Assembly: GCA_965267185.1 (NCBI GenBank)
Contig: OZ253937.1
Location: forward strand, 1,674,001 to 1,738,000
DNA length: 64,000 nucleotides
Origin: G965267185 sp965267185
GTDB taxonomy: Bacteria > Pseudomonadota > Alphaproteobacteria > UBA6615
Reading direction: 5' to 3'
The translations under genes and the position numbers were made by a program. A model generated the notes under the pieces. The model had not been told where the DNA came from and did no database searches. It saw only the letters and a program-made list of their open reading frames with translations. Of this stretch, positions 42,172-52,800 are shown one piece after another; the stretch's first letter is position 1; each line of letters opens with the position of its first letter.

Positions 42172-42810
42172 TCAAGATGTCGGTTTGCTTCCGAGACCGT
42201 CCAGATAGATAAGAAATCCCGCTTCGAGCAACTCTTCGGGCGTCATCGGCAGCTTGCGCCGGGCTGGATCGCCGCGGGCAAAGAGCGAGGCAATACCATG
42301 GGCGAACGACCACATGTGAAGACTGACCATCCGCGCCGGCGGACGGCCCTCCTTGGGCAGCCGGGCAACCATAGCTTCGGCCGCACGTTGTAAAATAAGA
42401 AAAGCGTCGTCGGCGGCCTGGGCAAGCTCCGGAGTGGCGTCGGGCGGCACCTGGGCCTCGAACATAGCGGCATAGTAGGCGGGTTCTTCGCGCGCGAATG
42501 CCAGATAGGCCCGCCCCAGATTGTCGAACGCTGTGGTGGGATCCGGTGCGCCGTCGCTCCAGGCATTTGCCAGAAAGGCACCGAAACGCTCGAAGCCCTG
42601 CCGCGCCACCTCGGCCATCAGCGCGTCGCGGTCGCGGAAATGCCGATAGGGCGCAGCCGGGCTGACCCCAGCGGCGCGCGCGGCTTCGGCAAAGGTGAAG
42701 CCTGCCGGGCCCTTCTCGCCGATCAAATCCAACGCCGCCGCGACCAACGCTTCGCGCAGGTGGCCATGATGGTAGCCGCGCCGCCCGCGGCCTTTCTTCT
42801 GCCAGCTCAT
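42172..42810 (-). CDS. TetR/AcrR family regulator with WHG-type C-terminal domain
   Basis: 212 residues. HTH at about 15-60 (A-A-G-V-S-P-A-A-P-Y-R-H-F-R-D), then a TetR_C domain ending with the W-S-F-A-H-G-I-A-S-L (WHG) motif. The start codon lies inside a perfect dyad (42808-42828), which would couple repression with initiation. No target gene is convincing: the divergent YbaN gene starts about 150 bp away and is a candidate. Confidence 0.92.
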   Translation of the reverse strand: MSWQKKGRGRRGYHHGHLREALVAAALDLIGEKGPAGFTFAEAARAAGVSPAAPYRHFRDRDALMAEVARQGFERFGAFLANAWSDGAPDPTTAFDNLGRAYLAFAREEPAYYAAMFEAQVPPDATPELAQAADDAFLILQRAAEAMVARLPKEGRPPARMVSLHMWSFAHGIASLFARGDPARRKLPMTPEELLEAGFLIYLDGLGSKPTS

Positions 42811-42828
42811 GTTAAGGGGTTTAACATG
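42808..42828. promoter_or_regulatory. TetR operator overlapping the start codon
   Basis: CATGTTAA (42808-42815) and TTAACATG (42821-42828), spacer GGGGT, symmetric over 8-bp arms. The ATG of the TetR gene (42810-42808) is part of the left arm. Typical TetR-like dyad size; probable autorepression. Confidence 0.6.
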
Positions 42829-42957
42829 GCGGACTCGTTCTGAACCAGCCCCAAGACAAAGATCGCAGTTGTCAATTTTGCTCCTAAATTAGGGGAGGTG
42901 GCAGCGGCGCAAGGGAATGACTATTGCCTTGTGCATAGTCCGGGAACATCAGGCAAT

Positions 42958-43413
42958 ATGGCCGCCGCAACACCCGCCCCGCGTGGCGAACGGATGAGCA
43001 TGATGTCGGACGAGTTCGAAAAGGCCCTGGAGACGCCAAGATCAAAACATTTGAACCTGTTTTGGCTGGCGCTCGGCTGGACGGCCGTTGTCATTGGCGC
43101 GATCGGAGCGGTGCTTCCCATTTTGCCGACGACGCCACTGATGATTCTCGCCGCCTTCGCGTTCGGTAAGGGATCGCCGCGCCTGCGCAAATGGCTGCTC
43201 GACCATCAGTTTTTTGGTCAGGCAATTCGCGATTGGGAAACGTATGGCGCGATCGCCCGGCGCTACAAAGTTATCGCCTGCGCCGTGATGGCCCTGACGT
43301 TCGCCGCCAGTGCGCTCGCCGGTGTGGCGACCTTTGTGCTGGTCATTCAGGCAGCCTGCATGATCCCCGCCGCCTTCTACGTCGTTACGCGGCCGGACGG
43401 GCCGCGCGTCTGA
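42958..43413 (+). CDS. YbaN/DUF454 inner-membrane protein
   Basis: 151 residues from ATG 42958; GTG 42898 is too close to its AGGGGAG site and ATG 42994 is an alternative. Four hydrophobic segments and the family core L-G-W-T-A-V-V-I-G-A-I-G-A-V-L-P-I-L-P-T-T-P-L in separate residues, then F-A-F-G-K-G-S-P-R-L-R-K-W-L. Function of DUF454 is unknown; associated with iron, Fur-type regulation or heme genes in some species. A terminator follows at 43443. Confidence 0.8.
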   Translation: MAAATPAPRGERMSMMSDEFEKALETPRSKHLNLFWLALGWTAVVIGAIGAVLPILPTTPLMILAAFAFGKGSPRLRKWLLDHQFFGQAIRDWETYGAIARRYKVIACAVMALTFAASALAGVATFVLVIQAACMIPAAFYVVTRPDGPRV

Positions 43414-43442
43414 TAGGCATCGAGCATCAGCTCAAAGCGACA

Positions 43443-43466
43443 AAACCCCGGCGGAAGCCGGGGTTT
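43443..43466. terminator. Rho-independent terminator
   Basis: 10-bp stem AAACCCCGGC (43443-43452) with GCCGGGGTTT (43457-43466), GGAA loop, 29 bp after the DUF454 stop. Read from the minus strand it also follows the fMet-like tRNA 3' end next to it. Confidence 0.85.
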
Positions 43467-43473
43467 GGTGTGT

Positions 43474-43498
43474 TGGTTGCGGGGGTAGGATTTGAACC
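43474..43498 (-). repeat. tRNA-fMet 3'-end remnant, copy 1
   Basis: On the minus strand: GGTTCAAATCC (T-loop arm), then TACCCCCGCAACCA, that is acceptor stem, discriminator and CCA of an alphaproteobacterial initiator-type tRNA. The D arm and anticodon arm are absent in this orientation, so it is not a functional tRNA. It is directly followed by the terminator 43443-43466, the layout of a real tRNA gene end. Confidence 0.6.
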
Positions 43499-43574
43499 GG
43501 CCCTGCGGGCCCTCGGCTTGTCGCAACTTTCATCATAGAAAGCTGCTCTGGCGCCGAGCCTTCAAGTTATTCGC

Positions 43575-43598
43575 CTACGGCTCATAACCTGAAGATCG
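43575..43598 (+). repeat. Initiator-tRNA anticodon-arm-like fragment
   Basis: The plus strand reads GGCTCATAACCTGAAG, with CAU anticodon context as in tRNA-fMet (CTCATAA loop at 43581-43587), but on the strand opposite to the adjacent 3'-end remnant. Either a rearranged piece of the same tRNA gene or a coincidence. Confidence 0.35.
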
Positions 43599-43631
43599 CG
43601 ACCCCAAAGCCAACCCATGACCAAACGCAAA

Positions 43632-43652
43632 AGACCCGGCAAAGCCGGGTCT
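43632..43652. terminator. Terminator hairpin, second copy
   Basis: 9-bp stem AGACCCGGC (43632-43640) with GCCGGGTCT (43644-43652), loop AAA, before the second tRNA remnant on the minus strand; analogue of 43443-43466. Confidence 0.75.
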
Positions 43653-43660
43653 GGTGCGTT

Positions 43661-43680
43661 TGGTTGCGGGGGAGCGATTT
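43661..43680 (-). repeat. tRNA-fMet 3'-end remnant, copy 2
   Basis: Minus strand CCCCCGCAACCA as in copy 1, followed at the same distance by a hairpin. The T-arm is more altered (AAATCGCT instead of AAATCCTA). The pair of tRNA-end plus terminator cassettes 187 bp apart suggests tandem duplication or old integration scars. Confidence 0.5.
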
Positions 43681-43873
43681 GCGCTTGATGCACTTTTCTC
43701 CATAACCGAGCTGATACCCGGAAAAATCAAACCCGCCGGGAAAAGAATAAATCGATAGACTGAGCAAACACCGCGACAATCACAGAACCAATGTCCCATC
43801 GCAGCGAGAACGGGGTAATCGCTTCAAATTTATCGTGTCAACAGGGTACATCCTGCCTGGACTCCGTCTCCGA
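43681..43873. other. Intergenic, no gene seen
   Basis: Together with the tRNA remnants, the stretch 43414-43873 has no credible coding gene. 43681-43873 shows no hairpin or RNA signal beyond what is listed; it lies just downstream of the giant gene stop. Confidence 0.45.
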
Positions 43874-46800
43874 TTAAGCCGTCCAAGCCGCTGTAATCGT
43901 CGGTTGCACCTCGTCGAGCACATTTTGCGCTAATGTCGTATCCGATCCAGTAGGCGGGTTGAAGACTGCCATGGCGTTGACAAGTTGTTGCACGTTTTGA
44001 TCGGCGAGCGTTGCACCGCCATCGGTTTGGAACTCATCGATGCGGTTCGTCGTATCCGTGTACCAATCGTCGAGCACAAGTTCATCCTGTGTACCGACGA
44101 TTCGTACACGAAGATCATCACCGTTACGCATGAACCACAGCTGTTCTTCATCGATGCCCGCGCCGAAAACGACTTTGTCTGTAGCCGCGGCTGATTGAGC
44201 ATTGTCCACAATATCGACCCCATCATCGCGGCCGAATTTGTAGGTATCATTGCCTTCGCCGCCCTTGAGGAAGTCGTTACCCCCGCCGCCATCGAGAACG
44301 TTTGCACCTTCGTCGCCGAAAAGGGCGTCGCTAAAGGCGGAGCCGGTGACATTCTCGAAGTTGGTAAATACGTCGCCCTCTGCGTCGCCGCCTGAAGCTT
44401 GGCCAGCTGCTAGATCTACAGTCACGCCATTAGCCGAGCCGGCATAACTGAGTGTGTCGGTGTGGGGGTCGGCGCCTGCCGCTTCGGTGATGTGGACGGC
44501 GGTGATGGCCTCATCGGCAGAGAACAGGCTCTCATCGAAGTACAGCCGCGCCGTCTCCGACGCCAGACCGTCGACGGTGCCGCCGCTGGGATTGTATTCA
44601 AATAGATCACCATCGTCGAACGTAAATCCGCCAATCGTCGCCGCATTCATGGTCGAGAGGATAAGGTTGCCGTTATCCAATATGTGAACCGCGTCGATAC
44701 TCGAACCAGCGGTAAAATGCGCCCCACCATCGAAGTAGAGCCGCGCCGTCTCCGACGCCAGACCGTCGACGGTGCCGCCGCTGGGGTTGTATTCCACCAG
44801 ATCATCGCTGCCGAACGACAAACCACCGAGCGTATTACTGCCCGACATCGACAACACGTAGTTACCGCTATCCAACGCATGGACCGCAACGATATTTGCG
44901 GCAAAGGTGAACGCCGCGTCCCCATCGAAGATCAACGTCGCTTCGTCGGTCACCGGGTCGTAATCGATCAGATCTTCATTGGAGAACGGCAAACCGCCGA
45001 GTGTAGCGTCGCCTGTTGTCGACAGGACGAGGTGACCATTGGAGAGCACATGGACCGCGTCGACATCTTCGTCGGCGACGAACAACGCACTGCCGTCGAA
45101 CTCAAGCGTCGCTTCGTCGGCCACCGGATCGTACTCAACCAGATCTTCGTCATTGAAGGGCAAACCACCGAGCGTGGCGCTGGTTTCTGTCGAAAGCAGG
45201 ATTGTGGTGGTAGTCGCACCGGAACTGCCCCCATCGAGGGTGTCGGCGCCCGCACCACCCTCGATCGTGTCCGAACCCGCACCGCCGGAGATCACATTGT
45301 CCCCGCCGTCACCCGTCAGCACATCATCGTGGCCCGAACCGGTGAGCTTCTCGATACCCGATATGGTGTCGCCTTCGGCGTCGCCGCCCACACCCGTACC
45401 GGCCGCCAGGTCCACCGTCACACCGGCCGAAGAGCCCTCATAGCTCAGACTGTCCGTCCCCACGCCGCCATCGATGGCGTCCGCGCCCGCGCTACCCTCG
45501 ATCGCATCGTCACCGCCGCCGCCGTCGATCGTGTCAGCTCCCGCCGTGCCAACCAGCGCATCCGCACCAGAACCGCCGCTAAACACCTCGCCAGCCAGCT
45601 GCGTTTCCGACAATGCCACGAAGCCCGCCGGTGGCGTTTGCGCAAAACCAGACTGGCCGAAGTTAATCGATACGGTCGCAGGTGCATCGTTGGCCAAAGC
45701 GACAACCGGACGCCACGTCCGGCCCGCAAACGTCGTCACCGTGTTACCGGTCAGCGCGCTGTCGCTCAGGGAATAGGAGAACAGTGAGACTCCGTCCTGG
45801 AAGTACTCGACCGTGTCGTTCTCGAAGTCGAACGCCGCCCCAATCGTCACACCCTGGCCAAACGGCGTCTGATACGCCGTGATGGTGTTGCCGCTTGTCG
45901 TTGCATCGGGGTGATGGAACATCGAATGGGGGTTGGTCGTGTGCCGGTTGTCGATCGCGAAGTACGTGTCGTCGTTCGCCACGTCCTCCCAGCCGATCAC
46001 GAGCCACGCGTTGGCAGCATAGCTGTCCGTGGTCACTTCAAAATAGTACTTCCCGCTGCCGCCCACCACATGCTGGGTCCCCACCGAGAACGAGTTGTAG
46101 GTTGCACTCGTGCGGGTCAAAACCAGATTGCCGTCCGACAGCCCGTTGTTCAGGGTTTGGCCGGCGTCACGCGAACCCACCGTTGGGTCCAGCGTCGCAT
46201 AGTTCTCGGTTGGCGTGTCGGAGACCTGGTCGGCTGCCGTCAGGCCGGATGTCGTCAGGTCGTTGGTGTTCCCCGAGACGTCGTTGCCCAGATCCTGGTC
46301 ATTGGCAAAGTCCAGCGCAAACCCGTTCGTCCCATAAGTACCGGTATACGTATCCGGTACCCATACCTGTTCGCCACCAACCGTGGCAAAACGCCCGAAG
46401 TCCGTCGCACCCAGCGCCTGGCCGTCCACAAAATGCACATCCGACAGATAACCGTCCAAGGGTTCCGGACTGACATGATTATTACCGCCAACGCTCGCCT
46501 CATGCGCCGTCGTGTTGATCTTTAGATCGGTGTTTTGCGCCCAAACGTCGTTCAACGCCCAGTCGGTATACTCGACCCCGTCGAGCCACACTTTAAGACG
46601 GTCCGCCGCCACCGCTTGCTCGGTGTCTACCGCCACTGTGATGTGCATCCACTCAGACGTACCGGTAAACGCCGCGGTGCTTTGCGTCGATAAGCTGCCC
46701 GACACGTAGACTCGGAACTTGTCCGTCGCATCGAACTCAATCACAAGAAGGTCACCGCTACCGTCGGCGGTGCTGGTGTAGAGAATCTGGCGGGCCCCGC

Positions 46801-49800
46801 TACTCGCGCGCTTCACCCAGCCGCTGAACGTAACCTGGCGCTGGTCGCCGTTCACTGTCGGCGTGCGATACAATCGCGGGCTATCGTCATCGTTGAAGCG
46901 CAGGGAGTTGGCGATATCCAACGGCTCGGCATAGGTGACGTTCACCGTGCCGGTATCGCTGAGCGGCGCACCGGCCGCGTCCGTCACCTTGAACTGGAAC
47001 GACGTCTCGCCCACATAGCCCGCCGCCGGGTCAAACTCATACGTCCCCAGCTGGTCGTCGGTGATCTTGACCTGGCCGATGCTGGCGCCCAGATCGTGCC
47101 AGACATTCTCCGCCACCCAGGTCACACCGTCGCCCACCTGATAGGTCAGCGTGGTCGAGCCGGCGCCCACGTCATAAGCCGACAACTGGCCCGTAATCGT
47201 CCGGTCCTTCGGGCCCGTCAGAACCCCGTCGACCGCCACCGGCGCGTTGTTGGTCGATCCATCGAACGTCAAGGTCACATCGTCGCCGCTCGACCCCGGC
47301 GTGCCGCTCTCGAACGTCACCTTCTCCACATCGATCAGCGTGTCCGTCCCGTCGTCGCCGTCCACATCCGGCGCCAAGTCCGTAACCGTGATCACACCGT
47401 CCGCATCCACCGACACATCGTAATCACCCGCAGACCCAGCAAACAGCACAGTGTCGGTGCCCAAACCGCCGTCGATTACGTTGTCGGGTTGGAGATTCGC
47501 CGGCACCACCGTCTGTTCGCTCAGCGCGTTGAAGCCAGCCGGCGGGGTATAGGTGAAGCCCAACTGCCCGAAGTTCACCTCATAGGTCATCGCCACAGCC
47601 GTCGTCCGGTCGTTCACCATCGGCACGAACGAACCCGTCAACCCGCTATAGGCCTCGCCCTGATCGACTCCGTTTTTGTAGAACCGCAACGTGCCCGCAT
47701 CGGCATCGAACGCCACGCCGATCACGTCGTTGGCCGCATAGCTCGCCCCGTAAGCAGTACTGGTACCGCCGGTTACCTTGGTGCCGCTAGAGGCGCCATC
47801 ATAGCCCCATGCCTCCGCGCTATCCAACAGACCCCAGCTCGACCCGGCCACCGCTGTCGTTCTGGCAATGCCAACACCCGGGCCGTTCGCCGCACTACCG
47901 CTCTTGACCGTCACTTCCCAATAATACTTACCCGACGTCATCGTCTGGCTGCCCAGCGCACCGCCCATGCTCGCCGCGCTGAACGTCGCCTGCAGATTAC
48001 CCTCGCTCAAGGTCAGCGTCGCGCCGCTGCCAGACGCAATGGTCGGGTTCCAGGTCGCGAAGTTGTCGGTCGGGATATCGCTGACCTGGTCAGATGCCGT
48101 CAGACCAGAAGTGGTCAGATCGTTGGTGTTGCCCGACACGTCGTTGCCCAGATCCTGGTCATCGGCAAAGTCCAGATGGAACCCATTGGTGCCATAGGTC
48201 CCGCCATAGTCCTTCGCCACCCACACCTGTTGGCCGTCGATGGTCACAAAACGCCCGAAGTCCGCCGCTTCCAACGCAGAGCCATCGACGAAGCTCACAT
48301 CTGCCAGATAGCCGTCAAAATATTTGCTAGGAACATCGGATGCGCCAACGGTATGCGCCGTGTCCAGATTTATGTCCGACTGGGCACCGCTTGTCGGATA
48401 GAGCTCGGTATCAAACGACGTGATCCGGGTTCCATTGATGTACAACCGCATACGATTCGACGACGTCACGTTGTCGCTGTCGTAGGCCGCGACAACGTGC
48501 AGCCATTCCGAAGCGTCGTCATAGGCCGCCGCCGTCACCAAATCGGCCTGAGACGACGCGTAAAAACGGATCTTGTTGGTGCTGTCGAACCGCAAATAGT
48601 CGGAACCCAAACGCCCCTGAAACAACCACTGTTCCGTTCCCAATGTCGAACGTTTGACCCAGCCGGACCAAGTCCACGCCGTACGGTCGCCTACGCTAGT
48701 AAATGTCCTATTCAACCGCGCACTATCATCGTCGTTGAAGCGCAACGACTGTTGGATGAGGGGATCCTGCGGCGCCACATTGGTGCCGGTGATGGTGTCG
48801 TCATAGACCGACCCGGTCACATTCTCGAAGCCCGAGATCGTATCGCCTTGCGCATCGCCACCCGACGCCGACTGCTCACCATTGACGTTGGCCGTAAGGT
48901 TCACCGTTACGCCCGCATCCGACGTCGAGTAATCCAGCGTGTCGATGCCGTCGCCGCCAATCAGCGTATCGGCCCCGTCGCCGCCGCGGATCACGTCGCT
49001 GCCCGCGCCACCATCGAGCACATTGACACCCGTATCGCCGGTCAGCGCATCGTCGAAGTCCGACCCCGTCACGTTCTCGAAGTTGGACACCACATCGCCT
49101 TCGGCATCGCCGCCCGAGGCCTCAGCCGCACCCGTCCCCTCGACCACCGCCGTGGTATCTGTACTCACATAAGGTTGGATACCCGCATCCGCGCTGACCT
49201 GGGCACCCCATACATACAGACCCTTGCCGGTATCCCCGGCATAGCTGGTCACACCCGCGCTCTGGGTCGGCACCACCGACAGCGTGCCAGCCGTCGCCAC
49301 GCCATCCACCTTGCCCGTCACCCACACCCGGTACCAGCCGTTCGCCAACGCCTCGATGCCGCTGTCCAGCGCCGTGCCGGCCCCCAGCGCCACAGCTGCA
49401 CCAATCGTGCCCGCCGACAGGTCGAAGTCCGCATAGGCGCCCTTGGTCAGACCGCTATCGGCCCAATACAGACGCCCCGTCGTGCGCCCGTCCGCCTTCA
49501 CATGCACACTCGCCGTATGCACCGTATCGGCGGCCACCGTCAGATCGTCGAAGCCCACCCGGTGGACCGACGTCGCCGAGGTCTCGCGCACCCGATCCGC
49601 CGTCGTCTGCCCATCCGGCGCCACCAGCACATCCGCCGTCGCCGTCACCGCGCTCTTCGTCCACGCCGCATTATCCAACGCCTCGCTGCGCGTCAGAAGA
49701 TTCTCCGACGAAGAACCCAATGACACCGATACACCACCAGACGAACCAGAATAAGAGAGCGTGTCGGTGTCGGTCCCGCCATCGAGAGTATCGGCGCCCG

Positions 49801-52800
49801 CACCGCCCTCGATCGTGTCCGAGCCCACGCCGCCGTCGATCACATTGGCCCCGCCGTCGCCCGTCAGCACATCGTCGTGCGCCGAACCGGTGAGGGTCTC
49901 GATACCCGATATGGTGTCGCCTTCGGCGTCGCCGCCCACACCCGTACCGGCCGCCAGGTCCACCGTCACCCCGGCCGAAGAGCCCTCATAGCTCAGACTG
50001 TCCGTGCCCACGCCGCCGTCGATGGCATCCGCGCCCGCGCCGCCCTCGATCGCGTCATCGCCGCCACCACCGTCGATCGTGTCAGCTCCCGCCGTGCCAA
50101 CCAGCGCATCCGCACCAGAACCGCCCGTGAACGTACTGGCCGTGTCGGCATAGGTGACGTTCACCGTGCCGGTATCGCTCAAGGGCGATCCTGCGGCGTC
50201 CGTCACCTTGAACTGGAACGACGTCTCACCCACATAGCCCGCCGCCGGGTCGAACTCATACGTCCCCAGCTGGTCATCGGTCACCCGCACCTTGCCGATG
50301 CTCGCCCCCAGATCGTGCCACACGCCCTCGGCCTTCCACGTCACCCCGTCGCCCACCTGATACGTCAGCGTGGTCGAGCCGGCGCCCACATCGTAGGCCG
50401 ACAGCTGGCCGGTAATGGTCTTGTCCTTCGGGCCCGCCAGAACCCCGTCGACCGCCACCGGCGCGTTGTTGGTCGACCCATCGAACGTCAGGGTCACATC
50501 ATCGCCGCTCGACCCCGGCGTACCGCTCTCAAACGTCACCTTCTCCACATCGATCAGCGTGTCCGTCCCGTCGTCGCCGTCCACATCCGGCGCCAGATCG
50601 GTTACGGTAATGACACCGTCAGCATCCACCGACACCTCGTAACCACCCGCCGAACCCGCAAACATAACCTCGTCCGTGCCCAAGCCACCGGCGATCACAT
50701 TGTCGGCCAAGACATTGGTCGGCGGTACGGCCACGTCTTCGGTAAGCGCGTTGAAGCCCGCCGGCGGCGTATAGGCGAAGCCAGTTTGCCCGAAGTTGGC
50801 CGTCATCTCCGTGCCCGTCCACGTGTCGCCGGCGAAGTACATGCGCTTCTCGCCGGTGATCGTATAGGTCGCGTTGAGGCCGTTGGCCGGATCGCCATTG
50901 GTGCCGCCGCCATCGTTGTACCAGAGGCCGTTCACCCCGAACCACAGCTCGCCCGTGTCCGCGTCATAGGCCACCTGCAGCGTGTCGCTCGCCTGCAGAT
51001 CCGGCAGCGTGAACTGGCTCACGCTGTTATGCCGCACCCCACGCGTCGATGGCGACGCCGCCACGTAAAACGCCCAACTGTCGGCGTTCCAGCCCGGCGT
51101 CGACGCCCCCGGCGCGACCCCAAACCGATGAATGCCAAACGATGCCTGAGATGCGATCGCCGACACCGTCGCTTCGGCGTACCACTTGCCCGTCTCCATC
51201 ACCTGGGTCGACAGGGTCGTGCGCGTGCCGTTGCCGGTGTTGTCCATCCACAGATTGCCGTCGCCCAGATGGCCCGCGGGGTAGCCGCTGGACCGGTTGT
51301 TGGGGTCCCATGTCGCGAAGGACTTGGTCGGTACGTCCGTGACCTGGTCGGCTGCCGTTAGGCCCGCGACCGTCAGGTCATTCGTATTGTCCGACACGTC
51401 GTTGCCCAGATCGGTATCGTCGGCAAAGTCCATGTGGAACCCATTGGTCCCATAGGTGCCGCCATAGTCCTTCGCCACCCAGACCTGTTCGCCACCGATG
51501 GTCACAAAACGACCGAAGTCCGCCGCATCCAACGCCTGGCCGTCGACACTGATAAACTCCGCCATGTAGCCGTCAAAGTACTCCCCGGCAGCATCTTGCC
51601 GGCGGCCCACCGAAGCCGCATCCGTCGAGTGCCAGTCCACCTGACGGTTCAGATCAATCGCATTGACTTCCGTCAGCGTCTGCAAGACACCGTCCACCCA
51701 GATCTTGCCGCGATCGATCGACGCCGCTTCCGTGCTGTCATGTGCCACCACAACATGCATCCACTGATCGGTATCGACGAATGTCGCCGACGTATTGACA
51801 CTCGATACCGTGGTCGAGCCGGCGACCTGGAAAAACCCGAGCTGGTCGGAGCTATTGAACCCGAACCATGTCGCCTCACCCGAGGTGCCCGCACTAAACA
51901 GGCTTTGCGCCGGTCCCAGCGTGCTCCGCTTGATCCACATGCTCGCCGTAAAGACCTTCGAATCCGTGCCGCCAGCACCCGGCGTACGCGTCAGATGGGC
52001 ACTATCATCGTCGTTGAAGCGCAACGACTGTTGGATGATGGGATCCTGCGGCGCCACATTGGTGCCGGTGATGGTGTCGTCATAGACCGACCCGGTCACA
52101 TTCTCGAAGCCCGAGATCGTATCGCCTTGCGCATCGCCGCCCGACGCCGACTGCGCGCCATTGATGTCGGCCGTGAGGTTCACCGTCACGCCCGCATCCG
52201 ACGTCGAGTAATCCAGCGTGTCGATGCCGTCGCCGCCAATAAGCGTATCGGCGCCCGCGCCGCCGCGGATCACGTCCGCCCCCGCGCCGCCGTCGAGTAC
52301 ATTGACACCCGTATCGCCGGTCAGCGCATCGTCGAAGTCCGACCCCGTCACGTTCTCGAAGTTGGACACAACATCGCCTTCGGCGTCACCGCCCGAGGCC
52401 TCAGCCGCACCCGTCCCCTCAACCACCGCCGCGGTATCGGTTCCCACATAAGGTTGGATACCCGCGTCAGCGCTGACCTGCGCACCCCATACATAAAGGC
52501 CCTTGCCGGTATCGCCGGCATAGCTGGTCACGCCGGCGCTCTGGGTCGGCAAGACCGACAGCGTCCCCGCCGTCGCCACGCCATCCACCTTGCCCGTCAC
52601 CCACACCCGGTACCAGCCATTGGCCAGCGCTTCGATGCCGCTATCCAGCGCCACACCAGCGCCCAACGCCGCCGCTGCACCGATCGTGCCCGCCGTCAGG
52701 TCGAAGTCCGCGTAAGCGCCCTTGGTCAGACCGCTATCGGCCCAATACACACGGCCCGTCGTACGCCCGTCCGCCTTCACATGCACACTCGCCGTATGCA

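Noticed and set aside
43471..43600. A complete tRNA-fMet gene
   Set aside because: Only the acceptor/T-arm end is present on the minus strand; the D arm and anticodon arm are missing in that orientation, and the anticodon-like piece lies on the other strand.
43575..43799. A 74-residue minus-strand frame across the tRNA remnants
   Set aside because: It runs through the repeated tRNA-end cassette and has no ribosome site or family features; such frames are common artefacts of this repeat.
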